A stretch of 64,000 nucleotides of DNA from contig NZ_WWCJ01000002.1 in assembly GCF_009857475.1 (NCBI RefSeq), positions 248,001 through 312,000 of the forward strand, in the 5' to 3' direction. This DNA comes from Pseudoduganella guangdongensis (lineage in GTDB: Bacteria > Pseudomonadota > Gammaproteobacteria > Burkholderiales > Burkholderiaceae_D). The position numbers and the translations under genes are program-made. This document shows positions 34,959 to 43,041 of this stretch, piece after piece. The notes beneath the pieces were generated by a model. It worked only from the letters and a program-made list of their open reading frames with translations. It was not told the DNA's origin and did no database searches. Each line of letters opens with the position of its first letter. Within the stretch, counting starts at the first letter, position 1.

Positions 34959-35640
34959 AGTTTTTATGTTTTGACAGATGTTTGACAGATTTTACTTTGA
35001 CATCGAGCCAGGCCGGTCTTTTCCCCGGCTTGAGCAAGTACTGCGTCACCCACACGGTGCACATGCCCAGCGCATGCGCCGAACGCAGGTTATCCAGCGT
35101 GTCTTCGACAAGGATACACCGGCGCGGGTCGAGCCGCTCCCGCCGCATCAGCCGCCGCAGCATCAGGCGCGAAGGCTTGGGGCGCAGCTGGCGGTGCACA
35201 ACCATGGATTCAATCGTGATCTGGTCGCTGAAGGCGCGGCCAATTCCCATATGCCCCACCACTTTGCGCGCGTAGTCGCGCGGCGCGTTGGTCAGCAGGA
35301 TCTTGCGGCCGGGCAGGCGGCGCAACAGCTGGCCCAGGCCGCGCTCGTGGCGAATCATGGCTTCCAGTCCCGGCAGCTCGTGCGTCTCGCGCAGGAAGTG
35401 GGCCGCATCCACGCCATGGTGGCGCACCAGTCCAAGCAGGGTGGCGCCGTAGCGCCGCCAATACAGCTCGCGCGCGGCACTGATTTGCTCCGGGCTGGCC
35501 GGGGCCTCACCGTTGGCCAGCACGCGCGCCATGTACGCGTTCATCTTCTCCACCATGGCGGGGAAGATGGCATGCGATGCATTGTGCAGGGTGTTATCCA
35601 GGTCGAACAGCCAGACCGGTGCCAAAGGTTTAATATTCAC
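34930..35640 (-). CDS. HAD-superfamily pyrimidine 5'-nucleotidase-like hydrolase
   Basis: Phosphatase of about 236 residues with HAD motif I FDLDNTL (D13, D15), motif II LLTNAP, and motif III/IV KPSRLMLRR with VEDTLDNL. This is the YjjG/SDT1-like pyrimidine 5'-nucleotidase group, and slmA next to such a gene is common in beta- and gammaproteobacteria. GTG 35640 is chosen as start because it gives MNIKPLAPVWLFDLDN; a TTG two codons earlier is also possible. Only 18 bases separate this start from the divergent TraB/GumN gene. Confidence 0.85.
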   Translation of the reverse strand: MNIKPLAPVWLFDLDNTLHNASHAIFPAMVEKMNAYMARVLANGEAPASPEQISAARELYWRRYGATLLGLVRHHGVDAAHFLRETHELPGLEAMIRHERGLGQLLRRLPGRKILLTNAPRDYARKVVGHMGIGRAFSDQITIESMVVHRQLRPKPSRLMLRRLMRRERLDPRRCILVEDTLDNLRSAHALGMCTVWVTQYLLKPGKRPAWLDVKVKSVKHLSKHKNYGKYTARTA

Positions 35641-35658
35641 GTTCAACGAGGAGGAACT

Positions 35659-36564
35659 ATGCGACGCATGATTATAGTGATGTTTTGCCTGCTGCTTGGA
35701 ATAGGCACTGGCGCCAGCGCGGCGGAAGCGGCGGCGCCGGCGCGCGGCGCCCTGTACAAGCTGGAATACGCGGGCAACACGTCCTGGCTGTTCGGCACCA
35801 TCCACGTCGGCAAGAAGGACTTCTATCCGCTTGAACCGCGCGTGACGCAGGCCCTGGAGCGCGCCACGGCGGTGGCGCTGGAGATCGACCCCACGGCCGA
35901 CCCGGCCCGCTCCATGGGCGTCATGCGCGAGTTCGGCCTGTATGCGCCGGGCAGCGGCAGCGCCATGGGCGATATCCGCGCCGAATACCGTCCGCGCCTG
36001 GAACGCATGCTGAAAAAACACGGGCTGACGCCGGAGGCGGTCGCGCCGATGAAACCCTGGCTGGTGGTGATGATGCTGACCATCGGCGAATACCGCAGCC
36101 TGGGCTACGGCCCGGAGCAGGGCGTCGACCTGCAGCTGGCGCGCCTGGCGCACGGCCAGAAAAAGCGCGTGGTGGAACTGGAATCGATCGGCGGCCAGGC
36201 CGCGCTCTTCGGCCGCCTGACGGCGCAGGAGCAGGCGCGCTTCCTGGAAGACAGCCTGGACACGCTGGAAAACCCGAAACAGGGCGTGCAGCCGCGCGAC
36301 CTGCTGGATGCCTGGGCGTCGGCCGATGCTGCCAGGTTCGACGCGCTGGCGCGCGAAGTGGAAGGCGACCAGACCTTTTCCGGCAAATTCATGCAGCGCG
36401 TGCTGCTGAACGAGCGCAATCCCGTGCTGGCCGACGGCATCGTGGCAATGATGAAACAGGAACAGCACAGCTTTGCCGCTATCGGCACACTGCATTTGGT
36501 CGGATCGGGGAATGTTGCGGAACTGCTGCGCCAGCGTGGCGTGAAAGTAGAGCGAATCTACTAA
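35659..36564 (+). CDS. TraB/GumN family exported protein
   Basis: A 301-residue protein with a signal peptide (MRRMIIVMFCLLLGIGTGASA) and the TraB/GumN (Tiki-like) domain: motif GTIHVGKKDF, the ALEIDPTAD acidic segment, GYGPEQGVD, the VELE metal-site residues and the C-terminal IGTLHLVGSGNV. Members are predicted metal-dependent peptidases or erythromycin-esterase-like enzymes; the bacterial role is unclear. A strong CGAGGAGGAA ribosome-binding site precedes the ATG. It probably acts in the periplasm. A tRNA-Thr gene follows on the other strand 6 bp after its stop. Confidence 0.9.
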   Translation: MRRMIIVMFCLLLGIGTGASAAEAAAPARGALYKLEYAGNTSWLFGTIHVGKKDFYPLEPRVTQALERATAVALEIDPTADPARSMGVMREFGLYAPGSGSAMGDIRAEYRPRLERMLKKHGLTPEAVAPMKPWLVVMMLTIGEYRSLGYGPEQGVDLQLARLAHGQKKRVVELESIGGQAALFGRLTAQEQARFLEDSLDTLENPKQGVQPRDLLDAWASADAARFDALAREVEGDQTFSGKFMQRVLLNERNPVLADGIVAMMKQEQHSFAAIGTLHLVGSGNVAELLRQRGVKVERIY

Positions 36565-36570
36565 GGAGAA

Positions 36571-36645
<75 letters not shown>

Positions 36646-36685
36646 ATCTACATATTCTTGGCGGCGTTTAAACACCGCCAAAAAA

Positions 36686-37609
36686 TCAGTGAGACCGGAT
36701 CATAGTGCCAAAAGCCTGTTCCGTCAAGACTTCCAGCAGCAAACTGTGTTCGATACGGCCATCGATGATGTGAACGGTGTTCACGCCCGACTTGGCGGCG
36801 TCCAGCGCGGACGAGATTTTTGGCAGCATACCGCCGGAAATCGTACCGTCTGCGAACATTTCGTCGATTTCGCGCGCCGACAGGTCGGTCACCAGCTTGC
36901 CGTTCTTGTCCTGCACGCCGGCGATATTGGTCATCATGATCAGCTTCTCAGCTTTCAGGATTTCCGCGATCTTGCCCGCCACGACGTCGGCGTTGATGTT
37001 GTACGCCTGGCCATCTTTGCCGAAGCCGATCGGCGAAATGATCGGGATAAAGGCGTCGTCCTGCAGCGCCTTCACCACCGCCGGATTGATCGCCTCGATC
37101 TCGCCGACAAAGCCGATGTCCAGGAACTCGCCTGGTTTTTCCTTGTCCGGCATGGCCATCTTACGGGCGCGGATCAGGCCACCGTCCTTGCCGGTCAGGC
37201 CCACGGCCTGGCCGCCGTAATGGTTAATCAGCATCACGATATCCTGCTGCACTTCGCCGCCCAGCACCCACTCCACCACTTCCATGGTTTCTTCGTCGGT
37301 GATGCGCATGCCCTGCACGAAGGTACCCTGCTTGCCGATTTTCTTGAGCGCGTTGTCAATCTGCGGACCGCCGCCGTGCACCACGACCGGGTTCATGCCC
37401 ACCAGTTTCAACAGGATCAGGTCGCGCGCGAAGCCGTGCTTCAGGCGCTCTTCGGTCATGGCGTTGCCGCCATATTTGATGACAATGGTTTTGCCGTGGT
37501 AATTACGGATGTACGGCAGCGCCTCGGCCAGGATCTGTGCTTTGACTTGGGGCGTAACGCCGCTCAGGTCAGTGGACATATCCGGGTCGGAAGCTGGCAG
37601 GTTGGTCAT
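36686..37609 (-). CDS. argB: Acetylglutamate kinase ArgB
   Basis: Second step of arginine biosynthesis: phosphorylates N-acetylglutamate. The 307-residue protein has the KYGGNAM phosphate-binding motif, [11 protein letters not shown], the [10 protein letters not shown] segment and the nucleotide-site motif [12 protein letters not shown]. It is longer at the N-terminus than the E. coli enzyme, as is usual in betaproteobacteria with the arginine-sensitive form. ATG 37609 (MTNLPAS) is chosen; an ATG ten codons downstream is an alternative. The stop is 40 bp from the tRNA-Thr gene. Confidence 0.96.
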   Translation of the reverse strand: MTNLPASDPDMSTDLSGVTPQVKAQILAEALPYIRNYHGKTIVIKYGGNAMTEERLKHGFARDLILLKLVGMNPVVVHGGGPQIDNALKKIGKQGTFVQGMRITDEETMEVVEWVLGGEVQQDIVMLINHYGGQAVGLTGKDGGLIRARKMAMPDKEKPGEFLDIGFVGEIEAINPAVVKALQDDAFIPIISPIGFGKDGQAYNINADVVAGKIAEILKAEKLIMMTNIAGVQDKNGKLVTDLSAREIDEMFADGTISGGMLPKISSALDAAKSGVNTVHIIDGRIEHSLLLEVLTEQAFGTMIRSH

Positions 37610-37732
37610 GGCGGGGTCCCACAAAAATTTAGTTTAAGGTCGATGGTGCGCATTATAGGGCCAATCGAGTTGTAATTTCCTGTTTGATCCGTTAGGCTGG
37701 ACTTGATCCTTACGCATGATTGCAATGATGAT

Positions 37733-37939
37733 ATGAGCACCTGTGAGCGTTGCGGCGCGCAATTCCACTGCGCCATGGCCGATGCGGCACCGGGCCAGGA
37801 ACCGACCGGTGCCCCTGGCGAAACACCGTGCTGGTGCACCTTCCTGCCGCCGGCCGTGCCGGTGCCGGGCCAGGACGCCGTCGGCTGCTGGTGCCCGGAC
37901 TGCCTGCGCGGCCATATCGCCGCCCTGAACACCCCTTAA
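37733..37939 (+). CDS. Cysteine-rich CWC family protein
   Basis: A 68-residue protein with a regular cysteine pattern: CERCGAQFHC at the N-terminus, then PCWC, and CWCPDC near the C-terminus, the hallmark of the Cys_rich_CWC family and probably a small zinc-binding domain. No known function. ATG 37733 after GATGAT is preferred over a longer frame. The end overlaps the convergent esterase gene by 4 bases. Confidence 0.85.
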   Translation: MSTCERCGAQFHCAMADAAPGQEPTGAPGETPCWCTFLPPAVPVPGQDAVGCWCPDCLRGHIAALNTP

Positions 37940-38868
37940 ACACTGCGCGCCGCGCTGAAGAAACGCATCATTTCGCGGCTGGCGTCCGGCCCGCGCGGGT
38001 CGGTATAGCTGCCTGCCGCGCTGCCGCCGGACCAGGCATGGCCGGCGCCATGGATCACCCAGTGCTCGCCCAACGGCGAGCCGTCGTCCAGCCAATGCGC
38101 CTTCAAGGTGAAGGCATGGCCGTCCGGCACCCGCCCCGCCAGGGTGGCTGGATTGGCGCGCTCCCCCTGCGGATGGCTGCGCAGGCCCTGCGCCAGGATT
38201 TCCTCGCCATTGGCCGGGTGCACGGTGTTGTCCCTATCGCCATGGAACACGATGATCGGCTGGCCCGCCGTTTGCGCCGCCCGCGCGCGGGCCGCGCCCA
38301 GGCGCATGGCATACAGGGCCGAGGGCAGGTCGCGCGCCGCCGCGAAAGGCAGGCCGGAGTGCACGCCGACCGCCGCAAACAGGTCGGGATACAGTGTGCC
38401 CGCGATGACCGCCATGGCGCCGCCGGCCGACAGTCCCGCGATATAGACCTGGCTTTGCCGCACCGGGAAATGGGCCATGATGTCGCGCGTCATGGCGGCG
38501 ATGATGGCTGGCTCGCCCTGGCCGCGCTCCTGGTCCAGGGCGCTGAACCAGTTCCAACAGCGGGATGGGTTGGCCTCGGGCGACTGGGCCGGATAGAGCA
38601 CCAGGCAGCCGCGCTCCTCCGCCACCGCATTCATTTGCGTGCCGGCGGCGAAATCGTCGGGGTCCTGGGTGCAGCCGTGCAGCATGACCAGCAAGGGCAT
38701 GGGCTGGCCCGCATAGCCGGAAGGAACGTACAGCTTATAGGCGCGGCTGCCGGCGCCGCAATGAAAGACACCACTGCTGAATTGCGGCAGGCCGGCGCCG
38801 GGCCGGCGCAAGCGCTGGCGCGCCAGCAAGCCCAGGGCGCGGGAAAACCAATGGCGATCGAGCTTCAT
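37936..38868 (-). CDS. PHB depolymerase family esterase (LpqC-like)
   Basis: Alpha/beta hydrolase of 310 residues. The oxyanion region is LHGCTQDPDDFA (HGC at 64-66), the nucleophile S147 is in AGLSAGGAM (GxSxG), a likely catalytic aspartate is in FHGDRDNTVHP and the histidine in GAGHAWSGG. No signal peptide is convincing (MKLDRHWFSRALG), unlike the esterase at 29082, so it may be intracellular or exported by another route. ATG 38868 follows GAGGTG; a further 83 upstream codons lack protein-like composition and were not used. Confidence 0.88.
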   Translation of the reverse strand: MKLDRHWFSRALGLLARQRLRRPGAGLPQFSSGVFHCGAGSRAYKLYVPSGYAGQPMPLLVMLHGCTQDPDDFAAGTQMNAVAEERGCLVLYPAQSPEANPSRCWNWFSALDQERGQGEPAIIAAMTRDIMAHFPVRQSQVYIAGLSAGGAMAVIAGTLYPDLFAAVGVHSGLPFAAARDLPSALYAMRLGAARARAAQTAGQPIIVFHGDRDNTVHPANGEEILAQGLRSHPQGERANPATLAGRVPDGHAFTLKAHWLDDGSPLGEHWVIHGAGHAWSGGSAAGSYTDPRGPDASREMMRFFSAARSV

Positions 38869-38998
38869 AAAGCACCTCGGCGGCTGGTTGGTCGGGTGTC
38901 TCCTCGCCTTCTTGTTGTGGCGCTGCCCCGTCAGTATAACAAGGTTGCCGAATTTGCCATTCAGCGGGCTTTTGCCGCACTGCGGTAGAATGGCGGCC

Positions 38999-39214
38999 AT
39001 GAGTACTGAACTGCCGCCAGGCGCGCCGGAACTGGCGACGCCCGTGCCATCCCCCTGTGTAAGCCTGTGCAAAATGAACCGCGACACCGGCTTTTGCGAA
39101 GGCTGCATGCGCACCATCGACGAAATCGTCGCCTGGTCGCGCGCCGACGACGCTTACAAACGCGCCGTGTGGGCCGAGCTGCGCCGCCGCGAGCAACTGA
39201 TCGACTTTGACTGA
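38999..39214 (+). CDS. DUF1289 small cysteine-rich protein
   Basis: A 71-residue protein with the DUF1289 core PCVSLCKMNRDTGFCEGCMRTIDEI, i.e. a C-x3-C...C-x2-C arrangement, followed by a W-rich helix (IVAWSRADDA, VWAELRRREQ). It is probably a small metal-binding protein of unknown role. The preceding MAAM codons give a second possible start nine bases upstream. It is followed at 39219 by an MBL hydrolase gene only 4 bases after its stop, so the two are probably cotranscribed. Confidence 0.88.
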   Translation: MSTELPPGAPELATPVPSPCVSLCKMNRDTGFCEGCMRTIDEIVAWSRADDAYKRAVWAELRRREQLIDFD

Positions 39215-39218
39215 CGCA

Positions 39219-40127
39219 ATGAAGCTACACCCCTCCATCCACGTTTTCGAACGCGGCTGGCTCTCATCCAATAACGTGCTGCTGTTGGGCCGCCACGACG
39301 CGGCCATGATCGACAGCGGCTACGTCACGCACAAGCAGCAGACGCTGGAGCTGGTGCGCCACGCCCTGCGCGGGCGCCACCTGGACCGCCTGTACAACAC
39401 GCACCTGCACTCCGACCACTGCGGCGGCAATGCCGCGCTGCAGGCGCATTTCGGCTGCGACACCTTCATCCCCGAAGCGGAAGCCGACAAGGTGCGGCGC
39501 TGGGACGAGGACGCGCTCAGCTTCAAGGCCACCGGCCAGCAATGTGAACGCTTCACCGTGGACGGCGTGGTCACGCCGGGTGAAACGCTGCTGCTGGGCG
39601 AGCTGGAATGGCAGGCGCTGGGCGCGCCCGGCCACCACGCGCACTCCGTGATCTATTACTGCCCGTCCGAAAAGGTGCTGATTTCCGCCGACGCCCTGTG
39701 GCAGAACGGCTTCGGCGTCATCTTCCCCGAGCTGGAAGACGACGGCGGCTTCGAGGAAGCCGGCGCTACGCTCGACCTGATCGCCAGCCTTGACGTAAAA
39801 GTCGTCATCCCCGGCCATGGCGCCGTGTTCGACGACGTGGAAGCGGCCCTGGCGCGCGCCCGGCGCCGCCTCGACTTCCTGTCGGCCGACCCCAAGCGCA
39901 ACGCCGAATACGCGGTCAAGGTACTGCTCAAATTCCTCCTGCTCGAACGCCAGAGCATGCCCCTGGCCGCCACCGGCCCCCTGTTCGAAGCCATCCCCCT
40001 GATGGTCGAAATGGGCCGGCGCCACTTCGGCATGAGCGCCACCGAGCTCGCCGCCTGGGCCGTCAAGCAACTGGTCCGCGCCTGCAGCGCCCGCATCGAA
40101 AACGACATCCTGCTGAACGACGGCTGA
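39219..40127 (+). CDS. MBL-fold metallo-hydrolase
   Basis: A 302-residue metallo-beta-lactamase-fold hydrolase with the metal motif H62-L-H64-S-D66-H67 (THLHSDHCGG), a further histidine in GAPGHHAHSV, the aspartate in ISADALW and the last histidine in IPGHGAVF. The N-terminus MKLHPSIHVFERGW is the typical first strand. The substrate is unknown; the C-terminal helical extension (about 60 residues) may form the substrate pocket, as in glyoxalase II-like or quinolone-type groups. ATG 39219 is preferred to an upstream TTG lying inside the DUF1289 gene. Confidence 0.92.
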   Translation: MKLHPSIHVFERGWLSSNNVLLLGRHDAAMIDSGYVTHKQQTLELVRHALRGRHLDRLYNTHLHSDHCGGNAALQAHFGCDTFIPEAEADKVRRWDEDALSFKATGQQCERFTVDGVVTPGETLLLGELEWQALGAPGHHAHSVIYYCPSEKVLISADALWQNGFGVIFPELEDDGGFEEAGATLDLIASLDVKVVIPGHGAVFDDVEAALARARRRLDFLSADPKRNAEYAVKVLLKFLLLERQSMPLAATGPLFEAIPLMVEMGRRHFGMSATELAAWAVKQLVRACSARIENDILLNDG

Positions 40128-40154
40128 GTTTCTGAGCTCGGCTATACTGCGGGC

Positions 40155-41759
40155 ATGAGCGCCCAATCCCCGCATGTGAAGCATGTCCGGCAAGTCCTGC
40201 TATGGCCGTTGCGGCTGATGCCGCCGGAGGGGGCTGAGCGGGCCCATCCCCGGCCTTGGGAATTGTTGGCGGCGGATTCGCCCTGGCGCGAGGTGACGTC
40301 GGCGCAGGATGCCAGTGCGGCTTTCCAGGAGCGCTATTACACGGAATTCGTCAGCTTCCTGCCCTACGTGCAGCGCTTCCTGTTCGGGGCCGGCCAGCGG
40401 CGCATTTTCCGCCGCAAGGATATCGCCCAGGTGCGCGTGACCACCCAGCCGGGCGCGCCGCCCTGCGTGCTGGAGGTGCATAACCTCTGCCTGCATTTCT
40501 TCTTCGATGTCGATATCGTGCTGCTGGTGCTGGAAGTCGGGACCGGCGACCTGCCGTTCGATGCGGCCCAGGATCTGCTCTACCGCTTTGGCCGCGCCTA
40601 CCCCGCCGGTTGGGATGACGAGGGCAACGCGCTGCATTGCATGCACGGCGTCGAGTGGCTGGATGTGGAAGGCCGCACGCTGGCGCGCTCGGACGCGCAG
40701 GAGCGCCAGGCTTTCATCGACCAGGTGGTGCGCCACCAGACGCCGCGTATCGCTTCCCATTGGCGCTACCTGCTGGAGCCGATGGCGCCCGATGCGCCAG
40801 GGGCGGCGGCGGCCCTGCGCTACCGCCAGGTGGAGTACTACCGCATGCCGATGATGGCTTACCTGGCCGTCGAGCGGCCGGGCGAGCTGCAAGCGCAGCA
40901 CTTTGCTGCGCTGGGCACCATGGCCGGCACCTTGGCGGCGCCGGCCGCAGCTTCCGCCGCCAGCGCGGGCGAGCCGGCGCGCATGCAGGCGGATGGCGTC
41001 GACCGTCGCTTCTTCTACGACCGATTCTGGTGCAACGCCGGCGCGGCGCCTTATACGCGCTATATCTGCAGCGGCTATGCGCTGGTGGTGGTGGGCGATG
41101 CGGATTCGCAGTTCTTCTGCTGCAAGGAGCGCGGCGTGCTGTCGCAGTTCCGCCACCAGCACTTCCTGCTGTTCATGATCGCGCACCTGCAAAAAGCCTC
41201 GCTGCTGATGTTTTCCGACCGCCTGGCCGAGGCCTTGACCCAGCTGCAGGTGGCGGATGCGGACAGCGTGCGCGCCTTCAAGCGCCGTATCCGCTATGCG
41301 TTCGAAGCCTTCCTGCGCTTCACCCACCGCTATTGGTTCACCGAAGTGTCGGACCAGCAGCAGATCCGCGCCCTGTTCCGCATGTGCGGCCAGCACCTGG
41401 ACCTGGAACGCGCTTACGCCGAGGTGAAGACGCGCGTGGCCGATATGAACGGCTACCTGGAGGCCGACAGCCTGCGGCGCCAGGCCAATACCGTGGTGCG
41501 GCTGACCGTGGTCACCATCTTCGGCATGATCGGCACCATCACCACCGGCTTCCTCGGCATGAACCTGCTGGGCGAGGCGGATGCGCCGATGTCGCGCCGC
41601 CTGTGGCTGTTCATCGTGGTGTTCGGCGTGACCACGACGCTCACCGTGTACACCATGGCCAAGTCCAAACGCCTGTCCGATTTCCTGGATGCGCTGTCGG
41701 ACGAACGCCTGTCCGTCTGGACTAAGATCAAGTCGCTGGCGGCGGTCTGGAAGCCCTGA
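40155..41759 (+). CDS. Divergent CorA-like membrane protein with GMN motif
   Basis: A 534-residue protein: a large soluble N-terminal region of about 430 residues and two C-terminal membrane helices. The first helix ends with the GMN motif (TGFLGMNLLG, GMN at 468-470) that is the selectivity signature of CorA Mg2+ channels, and the short cytoplasmic C-terminal tail is basic (KSKRLSDFLDALS). The cytoplasmic part is much longer than in CorA and is rich in aromatic and cysteine residues (FFCCKER). It may be a CorA-superfamily channel with a different gating domain. It starts MSAQSPHVK at 40155. Confidence 0.7.
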   Translation: MSAQSPHVKHVRQVLLWPLRLMPPEGAERAHPRPWELLAADSPWREVTSAQDASAAFQERYYTEFVSFLPYVQRFLFGAGQRRIFRRKDIAQVRVTTQPGAPPCVLEVHNLCLHFFFDVDIVLLVLEVGTGDLPFDAAQDLLYRFGRAYPAGWDDEGNALHCMHGVEWLDVEGRTLARSDAQERQAFIDQVVRHQTPRIASHWRYLLEPMAPDAPGAAAALRYRQVEYYRMPMMAYLAVERPGELQAQHFAALGTMAGTLAAPAAASAASAGEPARMQADGVDRRFFYDRFWCNAGAAPYTRYICSGYALVVVGDADSQFFCCKERGVLSQFRHQHFLLFMIAHLQKASLLMFSDRLAEALTQLQVADADSVRAFKRRIRYAFEAFLRFTHRYWFTEVSDQQQIRALFRMCGQHLDLERAYAEVKTRVADMNGYLEADSLRRQANTVVRLTVVTIFGMIGTITTGFLGMNLLGEADAPMSRRLWLFIVVFGVTTTLTVYTMAKSKRLSDFLDALSDERLSVWTKIKSLAAVWKP

Positions 41760-41843
41760 ACCGGTTTAGAGCGCCGCCTCGGCATATGCGCGCCGGGGCT
41801 GGCCTATAATCGTTTGACCATCTCCTCATGCGAAGGCCGTGTC

Positions 41844-42803
41844 ATGACCCTGCCAGCCGTATTGCAAAACCTGTCCCTCCCCGTTATCGCTTCCCCCATG
41901 TTCATCGCCAGCGGCCCCGCGCTGGTGGCGGCGCAGTGCAAAGCCGGCATTGTCGGCTCCTTCCCGGCGCTGAATGCGCGGCCCAAGGAGCTGCTCGATA
42001 CCTGGCTGACCGATTTGCAGAACGAGCTGGCCGACTACCAGGCCGCCAACCCCGGTGCGCGCGTTGGCCCGATCGCGGTGAACCAGATCGTGCACCACTC
42101 GAATGAGCGGCTGGAGCATGACGTGGACGTGTGCGTGCGCCACAAAGTCCCGATCATCATTTCTTCGCTGCGCGCGCCGCCTGTGGAAATGTTGGATGCT
42201 ATCCACAGCTACGGCGGCATCGTACTGCATGATGTGGTCAATATCCGCCATGCGCAGAAGGCGCTGGAGGCGGGCGTCGATGGCCTGATCCTGGTGGCCA
42301 GCGGCGCTGGCGGCCATGCCGGCACCTTGTCGCCATTCGCGCTGGTGGGCGAGGTGCGGCGCTTCTTCGACGGCCCGGTGGCGCTGTCCGGCTCCATCGC
42401 CACTGGCGATGCGGTCCTGGCGGCGCAGGCCATGGGGGCGGACTTTGCCTACATCGGCTCGCGCTTCCTGGCGGTGAAGGAATCCAATGTCACCGACGAG
42501 TACCGCGACGCCATCGTGGAATCTTCGGCCGCCGACGTGGTCTATACCAACCTGTTCACGGGCGTGCATGGCAATTACCTGAAGAAGTCCATCGTTTCCG
42601 CCGGCCTCGATCCGGATAACTTGCCCGAATCGGACAAGTCGAAGATGAGTTTCAACAGCGGCACGGCCAAGGCTTGGCGCGATATCTGGGGCGCGGGTCA
42701 GGGTGTCGGTTTGATGCACGACGTGCCGACCACCGCCGACATGGTGGCGCGTTTGAAGTCAGAATACAACGCTGCACGCGCGCGCCTGGGCCTTCCTGCG
42801 TAA
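41844..42803 (+). CDS. NAD(P)H-dependent flavin oxidoreductase / nitronate monooxygenase family
   Basis: A 319-residue FMN-dependent TIM-barrel enzyme with IASPMFIASGPAL at the N-terminus, the histidine-containing NQIVHHSNERL loop, and the FMN-phosphate region GLILVASGAGGHAG followed by ALSGSIATGDAVLAAQAMGADFAYIGSRF. Members oxidise nitroalkanes or reduce enoyl-type substrates; the exact substrate is not clear. ATG 41844 is preferred to the upstream in-frame start because the true barrel begins with MTLPAVLQNL. Confidence 0.9.
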   Translation: MTLPAVLQNLSLPVIASPMFIASGPALVAAQCKAGIVGSFPALNARPKELLDTWLTDLQNELADYQAANPGARVGPIAVNQIVHHSNERLEHDVDVCVRHKVPIIISSLRAPPVEMLDAIHSYGGIVLHDVVNIRHAQKALEAGVDGLILVASGAGGHAGTLSPFALVGEVRRFFDGPVALSGSIATGDAVLAAQAMGADFAYIGSRFLAVKESNVTDEYRDAIVESSAADVVYTNLFTGVHGNYLKKSIVSAGLDPDNLPESDKSKMSFNSGTAKAWRDIWGAGQGVGLMHDVPTTADMVARLKSEYNAARARLGLPA

Positions 42804-42819
42804 TAAATGCGCGCGTTTC

Positions 42820-42897
42820 GTAATGTTTTGTAAGCGCGCCTTGCGCGGCGCGCAACGCGATTCCGGGCCTTTGCCGCCGCTCTGTAAAGTTTTGTAA
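42820..42897 (+). promoter_or_regulatory. Two GTAAN6GTAA direct-repeat boxes upstream of the sugar cluster
   Basis: The 14-mers GTAATGTTTTGTAA (42820-42833) and GTAAAGTTTTGTAA (42884-42897) differ at one base, are 64 bp start to start, and both are followed by GCGCG. Each has two GTAA half-sites exactly 10 bp apart, the arrangement typical of OmpR/PhoB-type dimers. A CATAAA -10-like element at 42914 lies 16 bases after the second box. The cognate regulator may be the OmpR-type gene at 49722. The rest of 42804-43041 holds a GC-rich hairpin and an AT-rich leader. Confidence 0.55.
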
Positions 42898-43041
42898 GCG
42901 CGGCGCCCTCCTTCATAAAAAATCCTCATAAGAATCAACGATTTGCGCTGCACCCTGTCCCGCAGGGCGCGCGCTGGCGTCACAATTTTCACGGTGCTAG
43001 CATCAATTTACTGATCGACAACACACCGTGGAGGCGTCATC

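Noticed and set aside
39207..39218. TTG start four codons upstream for the MBL hydrolase
   Set aside because: It lies inside the DUF1289 gene end; ATG 39219 gives the conserved N-terminus.
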